Assembly (NCBI RefSeq): GCF_037154075.1
Contig: NZ_JBANRJ010000001.1
Coordinates: forward strand, 4,211,501-4,275,500
Length of the DNA stretch: 64,000 nucleotides
Reading direction: 5' to 3'
DNA from: Sphingobium aromaticiconvertens
GTDB lineage: Bacteria > Pseudomonadota > Alphaproteobacteria > Sphingomonadales > Sphingomonadaceae
The position numbers were made by a program, and so were the translations under genes. Shown here one piece after another: positions 56,308 to 64,000 of this stretch; the first letter of the stretch is position 1; each line of letters opens with the position of its first letter. The notes under the pieces are model-generated. The model was not told where the DNA came from, did no database searches, and was given only the letters and a program-made list of their open reading frames with translations.

Positions 56308-56619
56308 TCAGCGTTGGGCAGGCTGGACTTCACGATCCATCGGCTTGGCCAGATTGGGATCGGGCAGCAGGTCGGGCACCACCGGCGCCGGCTCGGGCGC
56401 AGGCTGCACGCCCAGTTCCGCCAGCGGCTCTTTCGGCGCCGTGGCAGAGGCATTGGCATCGATCGTCGCGACCACTGGCGGAGGCGTCGAAGAGTCGTCC
56501 ACCCGCGCCTTGTCGATGACGATATTGGCAAGACCCACCAACAGGATGACCCCGGCAACCCCGGTCAATCCTATTTGGACGCGCTGCAACCCTTCCTGAC
56601 GGCGGGGACTTTCAGCCAT
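56308..56619 (-). CDS. Hypothetical single-span membrane protein (103 aa)
   Basis: A polar N-terminus (MAESPRRQEGLQR) is followed by one membrane span (about residues 14-35, VQIGLTGVAGVILLVGLANIVI) and a Pro/Ala-rich extracytoplasmic tail (PAPEPAPVVPDLLPDPN). No domain is recognised. It lies 36 bases upstream of the DUF4350-like gene and about 40 downstream of cysK, all on the minus strand, and may be co-transcribed with them. Confidence 0.6.
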   Translation of the reverse strand: MAESPRRQEGLQRVQIGLTGVAGVILLVGLANIVIDKARVDDSSTPPPVVATIDANASATAPKEPLAELGVQPAPEPAPVVPDLLPDPNLAKPMDREVQPAQR

Positions 56620-56661
56620 GCGTGACCCTATTATTGCGACCGCCTCGACCCATGTCTGCGA

Positions 56662-57651
56662 TCAGCCATATTGCGCGAGCCAGGGGAACACCGTCAACCC
56701 CTTCGATTCGAGCCACTGGCGGTTGTACAAAGTCGACAGATAGCGGAAGCCGGTGTCGCACAATATCGTCACGATCCGCTTGCCCGGTCCCAACTGCTTC
56801 GCCAGCGCCACCGCGCCCGCGACATTGATACCGGATGACAGGCCCAGGCAAAGCCCTTCCTCGGCCAGCAGGCGACGGACCCACTCCAGCCCCTCTTCGT
56901 CGGAGATGCGGAACTGCGTATCGATCGGCGCGCCGTCCAGATTGGCGGTGATCCGTCCCTGACCGATCCCTTCGGCTACCGAACTGCCTTCGGCCTTCAA
57001 CTCACCCTCGGCATAATAGCTATAGAGCGCCGCGCCATGCGGATCGGACAGGGCGATGGTGATATTCTCATCATGCGCTTTCAGCCCCAGCCCCACGCCC
57101 GCAATCGTGCCGCCGGTTCCCGCCGCACAGGTGAAGCCGTCGATCCGGCCCTCCATCTGCGTCCAGATTTCCTCCGCCGTGCCGACGATATGCGCCTTTC
57201 GGTTGGCGATATTGTCGAACTGGTTGGCCCAGATCGCCCCCTCCGTCTCCTCCGCCATCCGGCGCGATGTGTGAACGAAGTGGCCGGGGTTGGAATAAGG
57301 TGCGGCCGGCACCGTCACCAGTTCAGCCCCCAGCGCGCGCAGCGTATCCATCTTTTCGCGGCTCTGCGTCTCGGGCATGACGATGATCGTCTTATACCCC
57401 TTGGCATTGGCGACCAGCGCCAGGCCAATGCCGGTATTGCCCGCCGTCCCCTCGACGATCGTGCCGCCGGGCTTCAGCAGCCCTTTCTCCTCGGCATCGT
57501 TGACGATGAACAGCGCCGCGCGGTCCTTGACCGACGCCCCGGGGTTAGCGAACTCGCACTTGGCGAAAATGTCGCAGCCGGTCGCTTCCGACGGGCCAAC
57601 GAGGCGCACCATCGGCGTATTGCCGATCAGCGCCAGACTATCCTTTTGCAT
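56662..57651 (-). CDS. Cysteine synthase (O-acetylserine sulfhydrylase family)
   Basis: PLP enzyme that replaces the acetyl group of O-acetylserine with sulfide to give cysteine. It has 329 residues, with the Schiff-base Lys42 in NPGASVKDRA, the phosphate loop GTGGTIAGVG near 180 and the substrate loop EGTAGNTGIGL near 72. Classical CysK has TSGNTG in that loop; TAGNTG points to the subgroup annotated as cysteine synthase A in Alphaproteobacteria or a related beta-synthase. The ATG at 57651 is preferred to one two codons upstream. Confidence 0.9.
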   Translation of the reverse strand: MQKDSLALIGNTPMVRLVGPSEATGCDIFAKCEFANPGASVKDRAALFIVNDAEEKGLLKPGGTIVEGTAGNTGIGLALVANAKGYKTIIVMPETQSREKMDTLRALGAELVTVPAAPYSNPGHFVHTSRRMAEETEGAIWANQFDNIANRKAHIVGTAEEIWTQMEGRIDGFTCAAGTGGTIAGVGLGLKAHDENITIALSDPHGAALYSYYAEGELKAEGSSVAEGIGQGRITANLDGAPIDTQFRISDEEGLEWVRRLLAEEGLCLGLSSGINVAGAVALAKQLGPGKRIVTILCDTGFRYLSTLYNRQWLESKGLTVFPWLAQYG

Positions 57652-57842
57652 GAGCATGCCCCCGCATAGCGGAGGGCAGGCCGCCTTGCCAAGCAATCGA
57701 ATGATGCAAAGCGAAAAGCAGCGGTTTTGCGTGTTGTATCGCCCCCTCCACGCCGTTAACGCCCATGAAAGTTAATGTCCCATCCGGGTACAGGCCGAAA
57801 TCCGGGGAGGAACTATCAACATCTGTGCGGTAAGGACCGGGC

Positions 57843-58838
57843 ATGGCGCGCTTTTCGCGCCGCTTCGGGCGGACAATGGGCTTAATGACGGGCAGGCATA
57901 AAGGGGCGGGACGCGGGACACTGGTTGCCCTTGCGCTGCTGACGCTCGGCCTGCCGCGCCTGCTCCCCGCCGCCTCGCTCGATCTGATGCAGGTCGCGCA
58001 GGATCATCCCGATCCGGCAGAGGTCGCTGGCGACAATTTCCCCGGCTCCGCCTTCTTCTTCGCACAAGGCGCCTTCGATCCGCTACCCGACGCGCCAACC
58101 TCCACCGACAGCCATGTCCTCCCGCTCGACAAGGTGCAGGTCGCGCCGGTCGCTATTTTCAGGGGCATCACCGCGCTCGACAGCTATCGCGCGCTCAACT
58201 GCCTCACCTCCGCCATTTATTATGAGGCCGCCAACGAACCGGACGAGGGCCAGCGCGCCGTCGCGCAGGTGGTGCTGAACCGCGTCCGCAGCCCCCTCTG
58301 GCCCGACAGCGTGTGCGGCGTCGTCTATCAGGGATCGGAGCGAACCGACTTCAAATGCCAGTTTACCTTCAGTTGCGACGGGTCGATGGCCCGGTCGCCC
58401 AGCACCGTTGCCTGGGTGCGCGCCCGGCACATGGCCCAGCGCGCGCTTGCCGGGGACAGCTACGCCCCCGTCGGCACCGCCACATTCTATCACACGCTGG
58501 CGGTGCGGCCGAACTGGGCCTCCTCGGTCCAGCCCGTTGCGGTCATCGGCGCGCATATCTTCTACCGCAACCCCGGATGGAACGGCAGCGCCGACGCCTT
58601 CCGCACCCGTTATAACGGGCGAGAGCTGATTTCCGGCCCTGCCCGCACAAGCTGGCCCACAAGGCCCTTGGCGCCGCTGGAAACGCTCGTTCCCACCATC
58701 ATGCCATCGTCCCCGCCTAACGTCACACCGCCAAACGGCGGATGGACACCCCCATCCTCACCAACAGCACCCGATGACAGCCTGCCGGAATCCACGATCC
58801 GCCCGGAGTATCGGAACACGGGTCGCCCGCTGATCTGA
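57843..58838 (+). CDS. Cell wall hydrolase (SleB-type, Hydrolase_2)
   Basis: An exported lytic enzyme of the SleB/CwlJ family acting on peptidoglycan. A basic N-terminus and hydrophobic signal/anchor (about residues 24-45) lead to a 70-residue spacer. The catalytic domain has the presumed acid Glu128 in AIYYEAANEPDEGQRAVAQVV, then CQFTFSCDG and GTATFYHT. The tail after residue 260 is Pro/Ser/Thr-rich and probably disordered. ATGs at codons 12 and 15 are possible alternative starts. It is divergent from the cysteine synthase gene. Confidence 0.88.
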   Translation: MARFSRRFGRTMGLMTGRHKGAGRGTLVALALLTLGLPRLLPAASLDLMQVAQDHPDPAEVAGDNFPGSAFFFAQGAFDPLPDAPTSTDSHVLPLDKVQVAPVAIFRGITALDSYRALNCLTSAIYYEAANEPDEGQRAVAQVVLNRVRSPLWPDSVCGVVYQGSERTDFKCQFTFSCDGSMARSPSTVAWVRARHMAQRALAGDSYAPVGTATFYHTLAVRPNWASSVQPVAVIGAHIFYRNPGWNGSADAFRTRYNGRELISGPARTSWPTRPLAPLETLVPTIMPSSPPNVTPPNGGWTPPSSPTAPDDSLPESTIRPEYRNTGRPLI

Positions 58839-59007
58839 TCCTGCACTTTTTTCCCGTTGGCGATAAATTTTAACCAAGCCATTGAAATTAAATCGAATAA
58901 AAATCCGAAAAAAATCACAACAGCACGGAACCGATTTCGTTCCTGATGGGTTTTATTGTCCGGATAGCAAATCTTTTGCCCCCCGCTCTTGCTATCCATA
59001 AAACATG
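58839..59007. other. A+T-rich intergenic stretch, no gene recognised
   Basis: Part of a 342-base gap between the wall hydrolase and the entericidin. The first half (about 58850-58990) is unusually rich in A and T for this genome (for example TTTAACCAAGCC and AATCGAATAAAAATCCG) and contains no frame I would call. It runs up to a strong hairpin, so a short untranslated transcript is possible, but no promoter was assigned. Confidence 0.4.
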
Positions 59008-59050
59008 GGCCCGGAACGCCTCCCCCCGACGCGTTCCGGGCCTATTCATT
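59008..59050 (+). terminator. Strong hairpin terminator
   Basis: GGCCCGGAACGC (59008-59019) and GCGTTCCGGGCC (59031-59042) form a perfect 12-bp stem, followed by TATTCATTTT. It is 170 bases past the wall hydrolase stop, so it ends either a long 3' UTR or a separate short RNA. Confidence 0.75.
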
Positions 59051-59120
59051 TTCCCTCTCTCGACATCTCAACCCGACGGTTCCGTTTCCATGACGGAACG
59101 CTTTGCCGCGCTGCGGGTTT

Positions 59121-59176
59121 TTCCTCCGTCACTCGCGCAGGTAGCCTCGTCGGCTACCCCGCATGTGAAGGAGGAA
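59121..59176 (+). promoter_or_regulatory. Leader fold that can cover the entericidin ribosome-binding site
   Basis: TTCCTCC (59121-59127) is exactly complementary to GGAGGAA (59170-59176), the ribosome-binding site of the next gene. Between them GTAGCC-TCGTC-GGCTAC (59141-59157) folds into its own hairpin. The combined structure would hide the site; regulation is an inference. Confidence 0.4.
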
Positions 59177-59180
59177 TGCC

Positions 59181-59309
59181 ATGACCAAGAAAATCATCAC
59201 TGCCCTGCTGCTGTCCGGCTCGCTGTTCGTGGCAGCCTGCAACACTGTCGAGGGCGCCGGCAAGGATGTGCAGAGCGCTGGCGAGGCCGTCGAAAAAGCG
59301 GGCGATTAA
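59181..59309 (+). CDS. Entericidin A/B family lipoprotein (42 aa)
   Basis: A very short lipoprotein: MTKKIITALLLSGSLFVAAC ends in a VAAC lipobox, and the mature peptide is NTVEGAGKDVQSAGEAVEKAGD, the entericidin pattern. AGGAGG lies close upstream. In enterobacteria the paired EcnA/EcnB act as antidote and toxin; alphaproteobacterial singletons like this one have no proven toxic role. Its own terminator follows. Confidence 0.88.
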   Translation: MTKKIITALLLSGSLFVAACNTVEGAGKDVQSAGEAVEKAGD

Positions 59310-59334
59310 CGTCAGCCTCGGCTTGAATCAGGAA

Positions 59335-59360
59335 GGGGTCGCCGCTGGCGTCCCCTTTTT
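59335..59360 (+). terminator. Rho-independent terminator of the entericidin gene
   Basis: GGGGTCGCC-GCT-GGCGTCCCC (one T-T mismatch) followed by TTTTT, about 25 bases past the entericidin stop and just before the converging tatC stop. Confidence 0.75.
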
Positions 59361-59362
59361 CC

Positions 59363-60163
59363 TTATGCGGAGACTTCCGTTTCCTGTGCGTCGGCGTCTT
59401 CACTCGCCTGCTGCTTCGCCTGGCGACGATCGGTAAACCAGATCGCAACGATCGTGATCTCGTAAAGCAGCAACAGCGGTATCGCGAGCATCAGTTGCGA
59501 CACGACATCGGGCGGGGTCAGCACCGCCGCCAGAATGAAGGCCGCGACAATCATATACCGCCGCAAACCGATCAGTTGAGCGCGGCTGACGAAGCCAGCG
59601 CGATTGAGTAGCATCAATAGCACCGGCATCAGGAAGCTGATGCCGAAAGCCAGGATGAACTGCATCACCAGTGTCAGATAAGCGTCTGTGCTGGGCAGCG
59701 CTTCTACCTGCAAGCCACCACTATTTCCCTGAAATTGCAGGAAGAAGTGAAAGGCCGTGGGCATCACGACATAATAGGCCAGCGATGCCCCCATCAGGAA
59801 CAGCACCGGCGTCATCAGGATGAAGGGCAGCAGCGCCTTCTTTTCCTTGGTATAAAGGCCCGGCGCGACAAAAGCCCATAGCTGGTTGGCGATGATCGGG
59901 AAGGACAGACAGAAAGCGCCGAAAATCGCCACCTTCACCTGCACGAAGAAGGCCTCGTACAGCTTGGTATAAACCAGCCGCCCGCCCCCATCGCCGAACG
60001 CTTCCTTCAGCGGGTGGACAAGGAATGCAAAGAGCTGCTCGGAGAAATAAAAGCAGACCGCGCCCGAAATAACCAGCGCATAGACGCATTTGAGCAACCG
60101 GCCACGCAGTTCGATCAGATGGTCCAGCAATGGTGCCTTGCTGTCGTCGATATCGCTGCTCAT
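59363..60163 (-). CDS. tatC: Sec-independent protein translocase TatC
   Basis: Core receptor of the twin-arginine export system, recognising RR signal peptides. It has 266 residues and six spans. The N-terminal [16 protein letters not shown], the [17 protein letters not shown] loop near residue 95 and FGISFLMPV near 175 are family marks. A charged Ala/Gln/Glu tail follows the last span. The ATG overlaps the tatB stop by four bases. Export of folded, cofactor-bearing enzymes depends on it. Confidence 0.96.
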   Translation of the reverse strand: MSSDIDDSKAPLLDHLIELRGRLLKCVYALVISGAVCFYFSEQLFAFLVHPLKEAFGDGGGRLVYTKLYEAFFVQVKVAIFGAFCLSFPIIANQLWAFVAPGLYTKEKKALLPFILMTPVLFLMGASLAYYVVMPTAFHFFLQFQGNSGGLQVEALPSTDAYLTLVMQFILAFGISFLMPVLLMLLNRAGFVSRAQLIGLRRYMIVAAFILAAVLTPPDVVSQLMLAIPLLLLYEITIVAIWFTDRRQAKQQASEDADAQETEVSA

Positions 60164-60618
60164 GCGGCCGCGTCCCCTTTGGGCTGGGGAGCGGGCGCCA
60201 GATAGGGCGGGCTGGATGAAGCATCGGGCACAGCCGCGCGCGGCGCTTCCGCAACGAACGGTGGCGGTCCGGCATCGCCGGACATATCGGCCAACGCAGC
60301 ACCGGACCCATCAGTTTCGGACGCGCCCGCGTCAGGTGCAGGTAACGCCTCGGCCACCACACCATCCTCACTTGTCGTCTCGGGCGGATGCTCTTCCATG
60401 ATGCGTTTATTCTGGTCCGCCCATTTTTTTTCCAGTTCGGCCAGTTCCACTTCCCGCACCATGGCGTCGATGCCGGTGCGGAAATGGCGGGCCATGCCCT
60501 GCGCCTTGCCAACGATCTGGCCGACCTTGTACAGGGCGCGCGGCAAATCCTTCGGACCGATCACGATTACCGCGACGATCACGATCAGCAGGAATTCGGT
60601 CGAATCGATGCCAAACAT
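60160..60618 (-). CDS. tatB: Sec-independent protein translocase TatB
   Basis: Receptor partner of TatC. A single N-terminal span ([22 protein letters not shown]) is followed by the TatA/B-type amphipathic helix ([27 protein letters not shown]) and an acidic, Pro/Ala-rich tail to residue 152. The Glu at position 8 near the start of the span is characteristic of TatB. Order tatA-tatB-tatC is standard. Confidence 0.95.
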   Translation of the reverse strand: MFGIDSTEFLLIVIVAVIVIGPKDLPRALYKVGQIVGKAQGMARHFRTGIDAMVREVELAELEKKWADQNKRIMEEHPPETTSEDGVVAEALPAPDAGASETDGSGAALADMSGDAGPPPFVAEAPRAAVPDASSSPPYLAPAPQPKGDAAA

Positions 60619-60644
60619 GCGTGGCTACCGCAGCGCCGGACCGA

Positions 60645-60884
60645 TCAGGCCTTGGTCTTTTCTTCCGTCGCGGACGGCACGTCCTGCTCGGGCACGCGCG
60701 CACCTTCGATCCGCGAGGCGGGCTTGGCAGGCTTGACGTCGTCGTCATCCTCCATGCCCTTCTTGAAGCTCTTGATACCCTTGGCAACGTCACCCATCAG
60801 GCCGGAAATCCGGCCGCCACCGAACAGCAGCATGACGACCAGGAGCACGATCACCCAGTGCATCAGCGAAAAGGAACCCATCAT
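60645..60884 (-). CDS. tatA: Sec-independent protein translocase TatA
   Basis: Pore-forming Tat component, 79 residues. [28 protein letters not shown] is the span with hinge; [19 protein letters not shown] is the amphipathic helix with the conserved FKKGM. The tail is acidic then Lys-rich. It follows scpB by 23 bases on the same strand. Confidence 0.96.
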   Translation of the reverse strand: MMGSFSLMHWVIVLLVVMLLFGGGRISGLMGDVAKGIKSFKKGMEDDDDVKPAKPASRIEGARVPEQDVPSATEEKTKA

Positions 60885-60907
60885 ATATCTCCTGAAACGA
60901 CGCTAAC

Positions 60908-61501
60908 TTAGGCGTCTTCCTCGTCATTTTCCACAACGGATTGGCCCGTCATACCCTCCAGCGCCAAATCGACGGGGTCCAGCAGGCCCGCAGCCCGCAA
61001 ATCATCGATCCCCGGCAAGTCCCGGCGGCTGCTAAGCCCGAAATGTGACAGAAACTCTACCGTCGTGGCATAGATTAACGGCCGCCCCGGCACCTCACGC
61101 CGTCCCGCCGGTCGGACCCAGCCTGCCTCCATCAGAACGTCCAGCGTCCCCTTCGCCACTTGCACCCCGCGAATCGCCTCTATCTCCGCCCGGCTGACCG
61201 GCTCATGATAGGCGATGATCGCCAGCGTCTCCATGCCCGCACGCGACAGTTTGCGCTGATCTTCCTTCTCGCGCCGCAAGATATACGCAAGGTCAGCGGC
61301 GGTCTGGAAATGCCACCGCCCGCCCCGCTCGACCAGATTGACGCCCCGCCCCGCATAATCGTCCGCAAGGGCCGCCAGCGTCATTCGCAAATCGCCCGAC
61401 TCGCCGACATGCAACCGCAATTCCGCCAGCGTCAGCGGTTCCTCCGAAGCAAACAGCGCCGCCTCGACCGCGCGGGCATAGTCATCCAACTCCTCCGTCA
61501 C
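60908..61501 (-). CDS. scpB: Segregation and condensation protein B
   Basis: Winged-helix partner of ScpA in the Smc condensin complex that organises the chromosome. The 197-residue protein starts at a GTG overlapping the scpA stop (GTGA); the frame is open further upstream, but only as a Gly/Ala-rich artefact inside scpA. Family blocks: VEAALFASEEPLTLAEL at the start, ETLAIIAYHEPVSRAEIEAIRGV near 95 and RPLIYATTVEFLSHFGL near 145. The tail is acidic. Confidence 0.95.
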   Translation of the reverse strand: MTEELDDYARAVEAALFASEEPLTLAELRLHVGESGDLRMTLAALADDYAGRGVNLVERGGRWHFQTAADLAYILRREKEDQRKLSRAGMETLAIIAYHEPVSRAEIEAIRGVQVAKGTLDVLMEAGWVRPAGRREVPGRPLIYATTVEFLSHFGLSSRRDLPGIDDLRAAGLLDPVDLALEGMTGQSVVENDEEDA

Positions 61502-62265
61502 GCCACACCCCCTTGCGCCGCGCGCAGATAGAGCGGCGCGAAAATTCCGTCCTGATGCAGTTCCACCCGCCCCTGCCGCGCCAATTCCAGCACCGCGACA
61601 AAGCTGCTCGCCAGCGCCGAGCGCGCCATCGGCGCATCCATCCCTTGCGGAAGAAAACTCTCCAGCGCCGTCCAGTCCAGCCGTGTCCCCACCAGCGCGC
61701 CCACCCGCTGGATCGCCTGATCCAGCGTCATCACCGGCCGCCGCGACACGACATGCACCGCCGGCTGGGTCCGCGCCCGCACCTGGCCATAGGCCTGGAT
61801 CAGGTCGAACAGGCTCGCCCCCCACAGTGACCGCCGCACGGTATGCAGCCCCTCCGGCTCGGGCCGCACGAACACATCACGGCCGATCCGGTCGCGCGCC
61901 ATCAACCGCGCCCCCGCCTCCCGCATCGCCGCCAGCCGCTGCAACCGCAATTGCAGCCGCAGCGCCATTTCCTCCGGACTTGGATCGGGCTGCTCCGCCC
62001 GCGGCAACAGCAAACCGGATTTCAGATAAGCCAGCCACGCCGCCATCACCAGATAGTCCGCCGCCAGCTCCAGCTTCAGCTTCTGCGCGCCCTCGATAAA
62101 GGCCAGATATTGCTCGGTTAACTCCAATATCGAGATTTCGCGCAGATCGACCTTCTGCGTCCGCGACAGCGCCAGCAACAGGTCGAGCGGCCCTTCCCAG
62201 CTATCGAAGCTGACCGTCAGCACCTCCGGCCCCGCAGCCACCGGGGCGATGAAAAGATCGTCCAT
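61498..62265 (-). CDS. scpA: Segregation and condensation protein A
   Basis: Kleisin subunit of the Smc-ScpAB complex. It has 255 residues. The N-terminal Smc-binding part contains WEGPLDLLLALSRTQKVDLREISI near residue 25 and the AADYLVMAAWLAYLKSGLLLP stretch near 70. The C-terminal winged helix has VAVLELARQGRVELHQ. The ATG at 62265 (MDDLFIAP) is preferred to a start 21 codons upstream, which falls in a palindromic repeat. Confidence 0.94.
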   Translation of the reverse strand: MDDLFIAPVAAGPEVLTVSFDSWEGPLDLLLALSRTQKVDLREISILELTEQYLAFIEGAQKLKLELAADYLVMAAWLAYLKSGLLLPRAEQPDPSPEEMALRLQLRLQRLAAMREAGARLMARDRIGRDVFVRPEPEGLHTVRRSLWGASLFDLIQAYGQVRARTQPAVHVVSRRPVMTLDQAIQRVGALVGTRLDWTALESFLPQGMDAPMARSALASSFVAVLELARQGRVELHQDGIFAPLYLRAAQGGVA

Positions 62266-62290
62266 TATCGCCAAACCCTCAGCACAATCT

Positions 62291-62325
62291 CCGTTCGTGT
62301 CGAGCGCAGTCGAGACACGCTCGCG
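62291..62325. repeat. Interspersed palindrome upstream of scpA
   Basis: CCGTTCGTGTCGAGCGCAG then TCGAGACACGCTCGCG: CGTGTC and GACACG form the stem. The sequence belongs to the same TCGAGCG..GTCGAGA repeat type as the murE-murF element. It fills part of the 94-base gap between nagZ and scpA. Confidence 0.55.
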
Positions 62326-62359
62326 CAACCACAGGGGAAATGAAACGAGCGACCTGTCC

Positions 62360-63367
62360 TCACGCCAGCGCCAACAGCGTATCGCGCGTCGCCAGCAGTT
62401 CCTCCAGTGGCGGCCCGTCGACCACCGGCACCGCCCGCGCCATCGCCCGGTCCAGCCGCCCGCGCGACACTGCGCTCATCTCCGGCAGCAGGTCCGCAAT
62501 ACCCAGCATCTCGTCCATCCGCCCCCAGCAATTGAGCGCAATGTCGCACCCTGCCGCAACCACGCCCGCCGCCAGCACCGGCACCTCGCCTTTCAGCGCC
62601 TTCATGTCCAGATCGTCGGACATCAACAGCCCGTCAAAACCGATCCGCTGGCGAATAATCGCCTCGATCACGGTCGGCGACAGGCTCGCGGGCCGCTCCG
62701 CATCCCAGGCGGTATAGACGATATGCGCCGTCATCCCGATCGCCGCGTCATTCAGCGTATGGAACGGTGCCAGATCCGTCTCCAGCGCCTGCGCGTCGGC
62801 GGTGACGGTCGGCAAATCCTTGTGGCTGTCCACCAGCGCCCGCCCATGCCCCGGCATATGCTTGACGATGCCGACGACCCCGCCCGCCTCCAGTCCCGCC
62901 AATATCGCCCGCCCCAGCGCCGCAACCCGCATCGGCTCCGCGCCCAGAGTCCGGTCGCCCATGATGTCGCTCGCCCCCTCCTGCCGCACATCCAGCAGCG
63001 GCAGCGCATCGACGCTGATCCCGACCTCCGCCAGCGTCAGCGCAATCGCCTGCGCATTGGCCCGCGCGGCGGCAATCGCGCTGGACGGCGCGACGTCATA
63101 AAGCCGGTCGAACACCGCGCCGGGCGGAAAAGCAGGCCACACCGGCGCCTGCATCCGCGCCACGCGCCCCCCCTCCTGATCGATCATGACAAGCAGGTCA
63201 TCCCGCCCATGCAGCCCCCGCAAATCATCGGTCAACGCCCGCACCTGTGCCCTGTCAGCGATATTACGCCGAAACAAGATATAGCCAGCAGGATCAACGT
63301 CGCGAAAAAAAGCGCGCTCATCAGGGGTCAGCGTTTCGCCGGACAGGCCGAATATGACGGGTTTCAT
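62360..63367 (-). CDS. nagZ: Beta-N-acetylhexosaminidase NagZ
   Basis: Cytoplasmic GH3 enzyme that removes GlcNAc from anhydromuropeptides during wall recycling. It has 335 residues. The motif KHMPGHG is at 169-175, with His182 in the SHKDLP loop that acts as acid/base in this family, and the nucleophile Asp251 in LLMSDDLDM. IDQEGGRVARM near 62 is also typical. In relatives it is followed, as here, by scpA, scpB and tat genes. The stretch upstream of its start is where composition changes. Confidence 0.95.
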   Translation of the reverse strand: MKPVIFGLSGETLTPDERAFFRDVDPAGYILFRRNIADRAQVRALTDDLRGLHGRDDLLVMIDQEGGRVARMQAPVWPAFPPGAVFDRLYDVAPSSAIAAARANAQAIALTLAEVGISVDALPLLDVRQEGASDIMGDRTLGAEPMRVAALGRAILAGLEAGGVVGIVKHMPGHGRALVDSHKDLPTVTADAQALETDLAPFHTLNDAAIGMTAHIVYTAWDAERPASLSPTVIEAIIRQRIGFDGLLMSDDLDMKALKGEVPVLAAGVVAAGCDIALNCWGRMDEMLGIADLLPEMSAVSRGRLDRAMARAVPVVDGPPLEELLATRDTLLALA

Positions 63368-63582
63368 GGGAGTGAGATTAGCGGGAGTGAGAGGCGGTGT
63401 CGAAGGGGTTTATGGGGGCTGAAGGAAATAGGGAGCCACCACACGGCTCTTAGCCTTGAGAAGCACAGTGCCAGAGCAACCTGCCCGTAGTTTGAATCTC
63501 AATTTTTCAAAGCCATGTCGAATATTCGCTCTTGAACTCAGCGTTTCTCGGAGCCTCCCCGGGGTTGATATGCACCTCTAAA

Positions 63583-63648
63583 AGTATAAACTCGCACAAA
63601 CGGGGGAATATTATGGCACTTTTGAATCAACCGACCCAAGTTTATACT
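63583..63648. repeat. 10-bp inverted repeat around a start codon
   Basis: AGTATAAACT (63583-63592) and AGTTTATACT (63639-63648) are perfect reverse complements, bracketing the ribosome-binding site (GGGGGAAT) and the first nine codons of the DUF5343-like gene. It could be an operator or an mRNA stem. Confidence 0.45.
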
Positions 63649-64000
63649 CAAATTCCGAAGTTTCTCGAAACCCTTCGGGCCGGCACAGCACCAGCCAATT
63701 TCAATAATCAGTTCCTAAAGGACATTGGTTTTAAATCGTCAAATCACCGAGCATTTATTCCGCTCCTTAAAGGCCTCGGATTCCTGACGTCAGACGGAAC
63801 CCCTACTGATCGATATAAGCAGTTTTTGGATGGAAGTCGCTGGAAACAAGTATTAGCGGAAGCAGTAAAAGAGGCTTACAGTGATATTTTCGTTATAAAA
63901 GCCAAACCATCGAGTTCTGATCTTTCTATGGTGCAAGGAAAATTCAAAAGCACCTACAATTTATCTGATGTGTCAGCAGAACGAGCAGCAAAGACGTTCT
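63613..64000 (+). CDS. DUF5343-like protein, 5' part (runs off right edge)
   Basis: The frame is open from ATG with GGGGGAAT six bases upstream to the window end, giving 129 residues. The N-terminus (QVYTQIPKFLETLRAGTAPANFNNQFLKDIGFKSSNHRAFIPLLKGLGFL) resembles the winged-helix-like start of DUF5343 proteins, with the following TPTDRYKQFLDG also in that style. A+T content and codon use (AAA, TTT, GAA, GCA) differ sharply from the rest of the window, a sign of transfer. DUF5343 proteins have no known function. Assignment is from memory and partial sequence. Confidence 0.7.
   Translation, partial: MALLNQPTQVYTQIPKFLETLRAGTAPANFNNQFLKDIGFKSSNHRAFIPLLKGLGFLTSDGTPTDRYKQFLDGSRWKQVLAEAVKEAYSDIFVIKAKPSSSDLSMVQGKFKSTYNLSDVSAERAAKTF

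Noticed and set aside
63400..63600. tRNA-type attachment site at the edge of the A+T-rich region
   Set aside because: No tRNA 3' end or repeated att-like core could be recognised inside the window.
1..64000. tRNA, rRNA, CRISPR array or prophage
   Set aside because: No cloverleaf, rRNA stretch, regularly spaced repeats or phage structural genes were seen on reading; a tRNAscan or CRISPR-finder run would settle it.

Overview
The window is GC-rich bacterial chromosome that reads as a member of the Sphingomonadaceae, most likely Sphingobium or a close relative. The case rests on a serine palmitoyltransferase that closely matches the soluble Sphingomonas enzyme and sits beside a dedicated acyl carrier protein, the alphaproteobacteria-only genes trcR (DUF1013) and DUF1192, a split glycine decarboxylase (gcvPA/gcvPB), and several interspersed palindromes of the type common in sphingomonad genomes. 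No rRNA, tRNA, CRISPR array or prophage was seen. The genus is an inference.

Layout. 1-4.5 kb: a cut-off lipoprotein gene, a small upstream partner, leucyl aminopeptidase, then an overlapping MarR regulator / NlpC-P60 hydrolase / argC run. 4.5-7.6 kb: small proteins, a PQQ-type sugar dehydrogenase, a DUF815 ATPase, and several palindromic repeats including a 159-bp hairpin element. 7.6-17 kb: acyl-CoA dehydrogenase, Sua5, msrA, acyl-CoA ligase, trcR, a GT4 glycosyltransferase coupled to an LpxH-like phosphoesterase, and a quinone oxidoreductase. 17-27 kb: DUF1192, clpA, the sphingolipid pair ACP + spt, a hybrid histidine kinase split by a complete IS1380-family element, a Tam41-like putative nucleotidyltransferase and a glycine-zipper lipoprotein.

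27-34 kb: on the minus strand a tandem glycine riboswitch leads gcvT-gcvH-gcvPA-gcvPB and a DUF938 methyltransferase; dgt lies just upstream. 34-55 kb: a SPOR/TPR protein and then the complete division and cell-wall (dcw) cluster, transcribed right to left in the order mraZ-rsmH-ftsL-ftsI-murE-murF-mraY-murD-ftsW-murG-murC-murB-ddl-ftsQ-ftsA-ftsZ. Almost every junction is a 1-4 bp overlap; the clear breaks are murE/murF, which carries a palindrome, and ftsA/ftsZ.

55-63.4 kb: a GldG/DUF4350-like membrane protein, cysK, a SleB-type wall hydrolase, an entericidin, tatC-tatB-tatA, scpB-scpA and nagZ. At the right edge (from about 63.5 kb) composition turns visibly A+T-rich and a DUF5343-like gene begins and runs out of the window; this looks like the edge of an acquired accessory region and is the best candidate for an undescribed system, but most of it lies outside the window.

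Most of the window is conserved housekeeping DNA. The points worth follow-up are the kinase interrupted immediately after its phospho-accepting histidine, the Tam41-like gene, the DUF5343 island edge, and several regulatory-looking hairpins.
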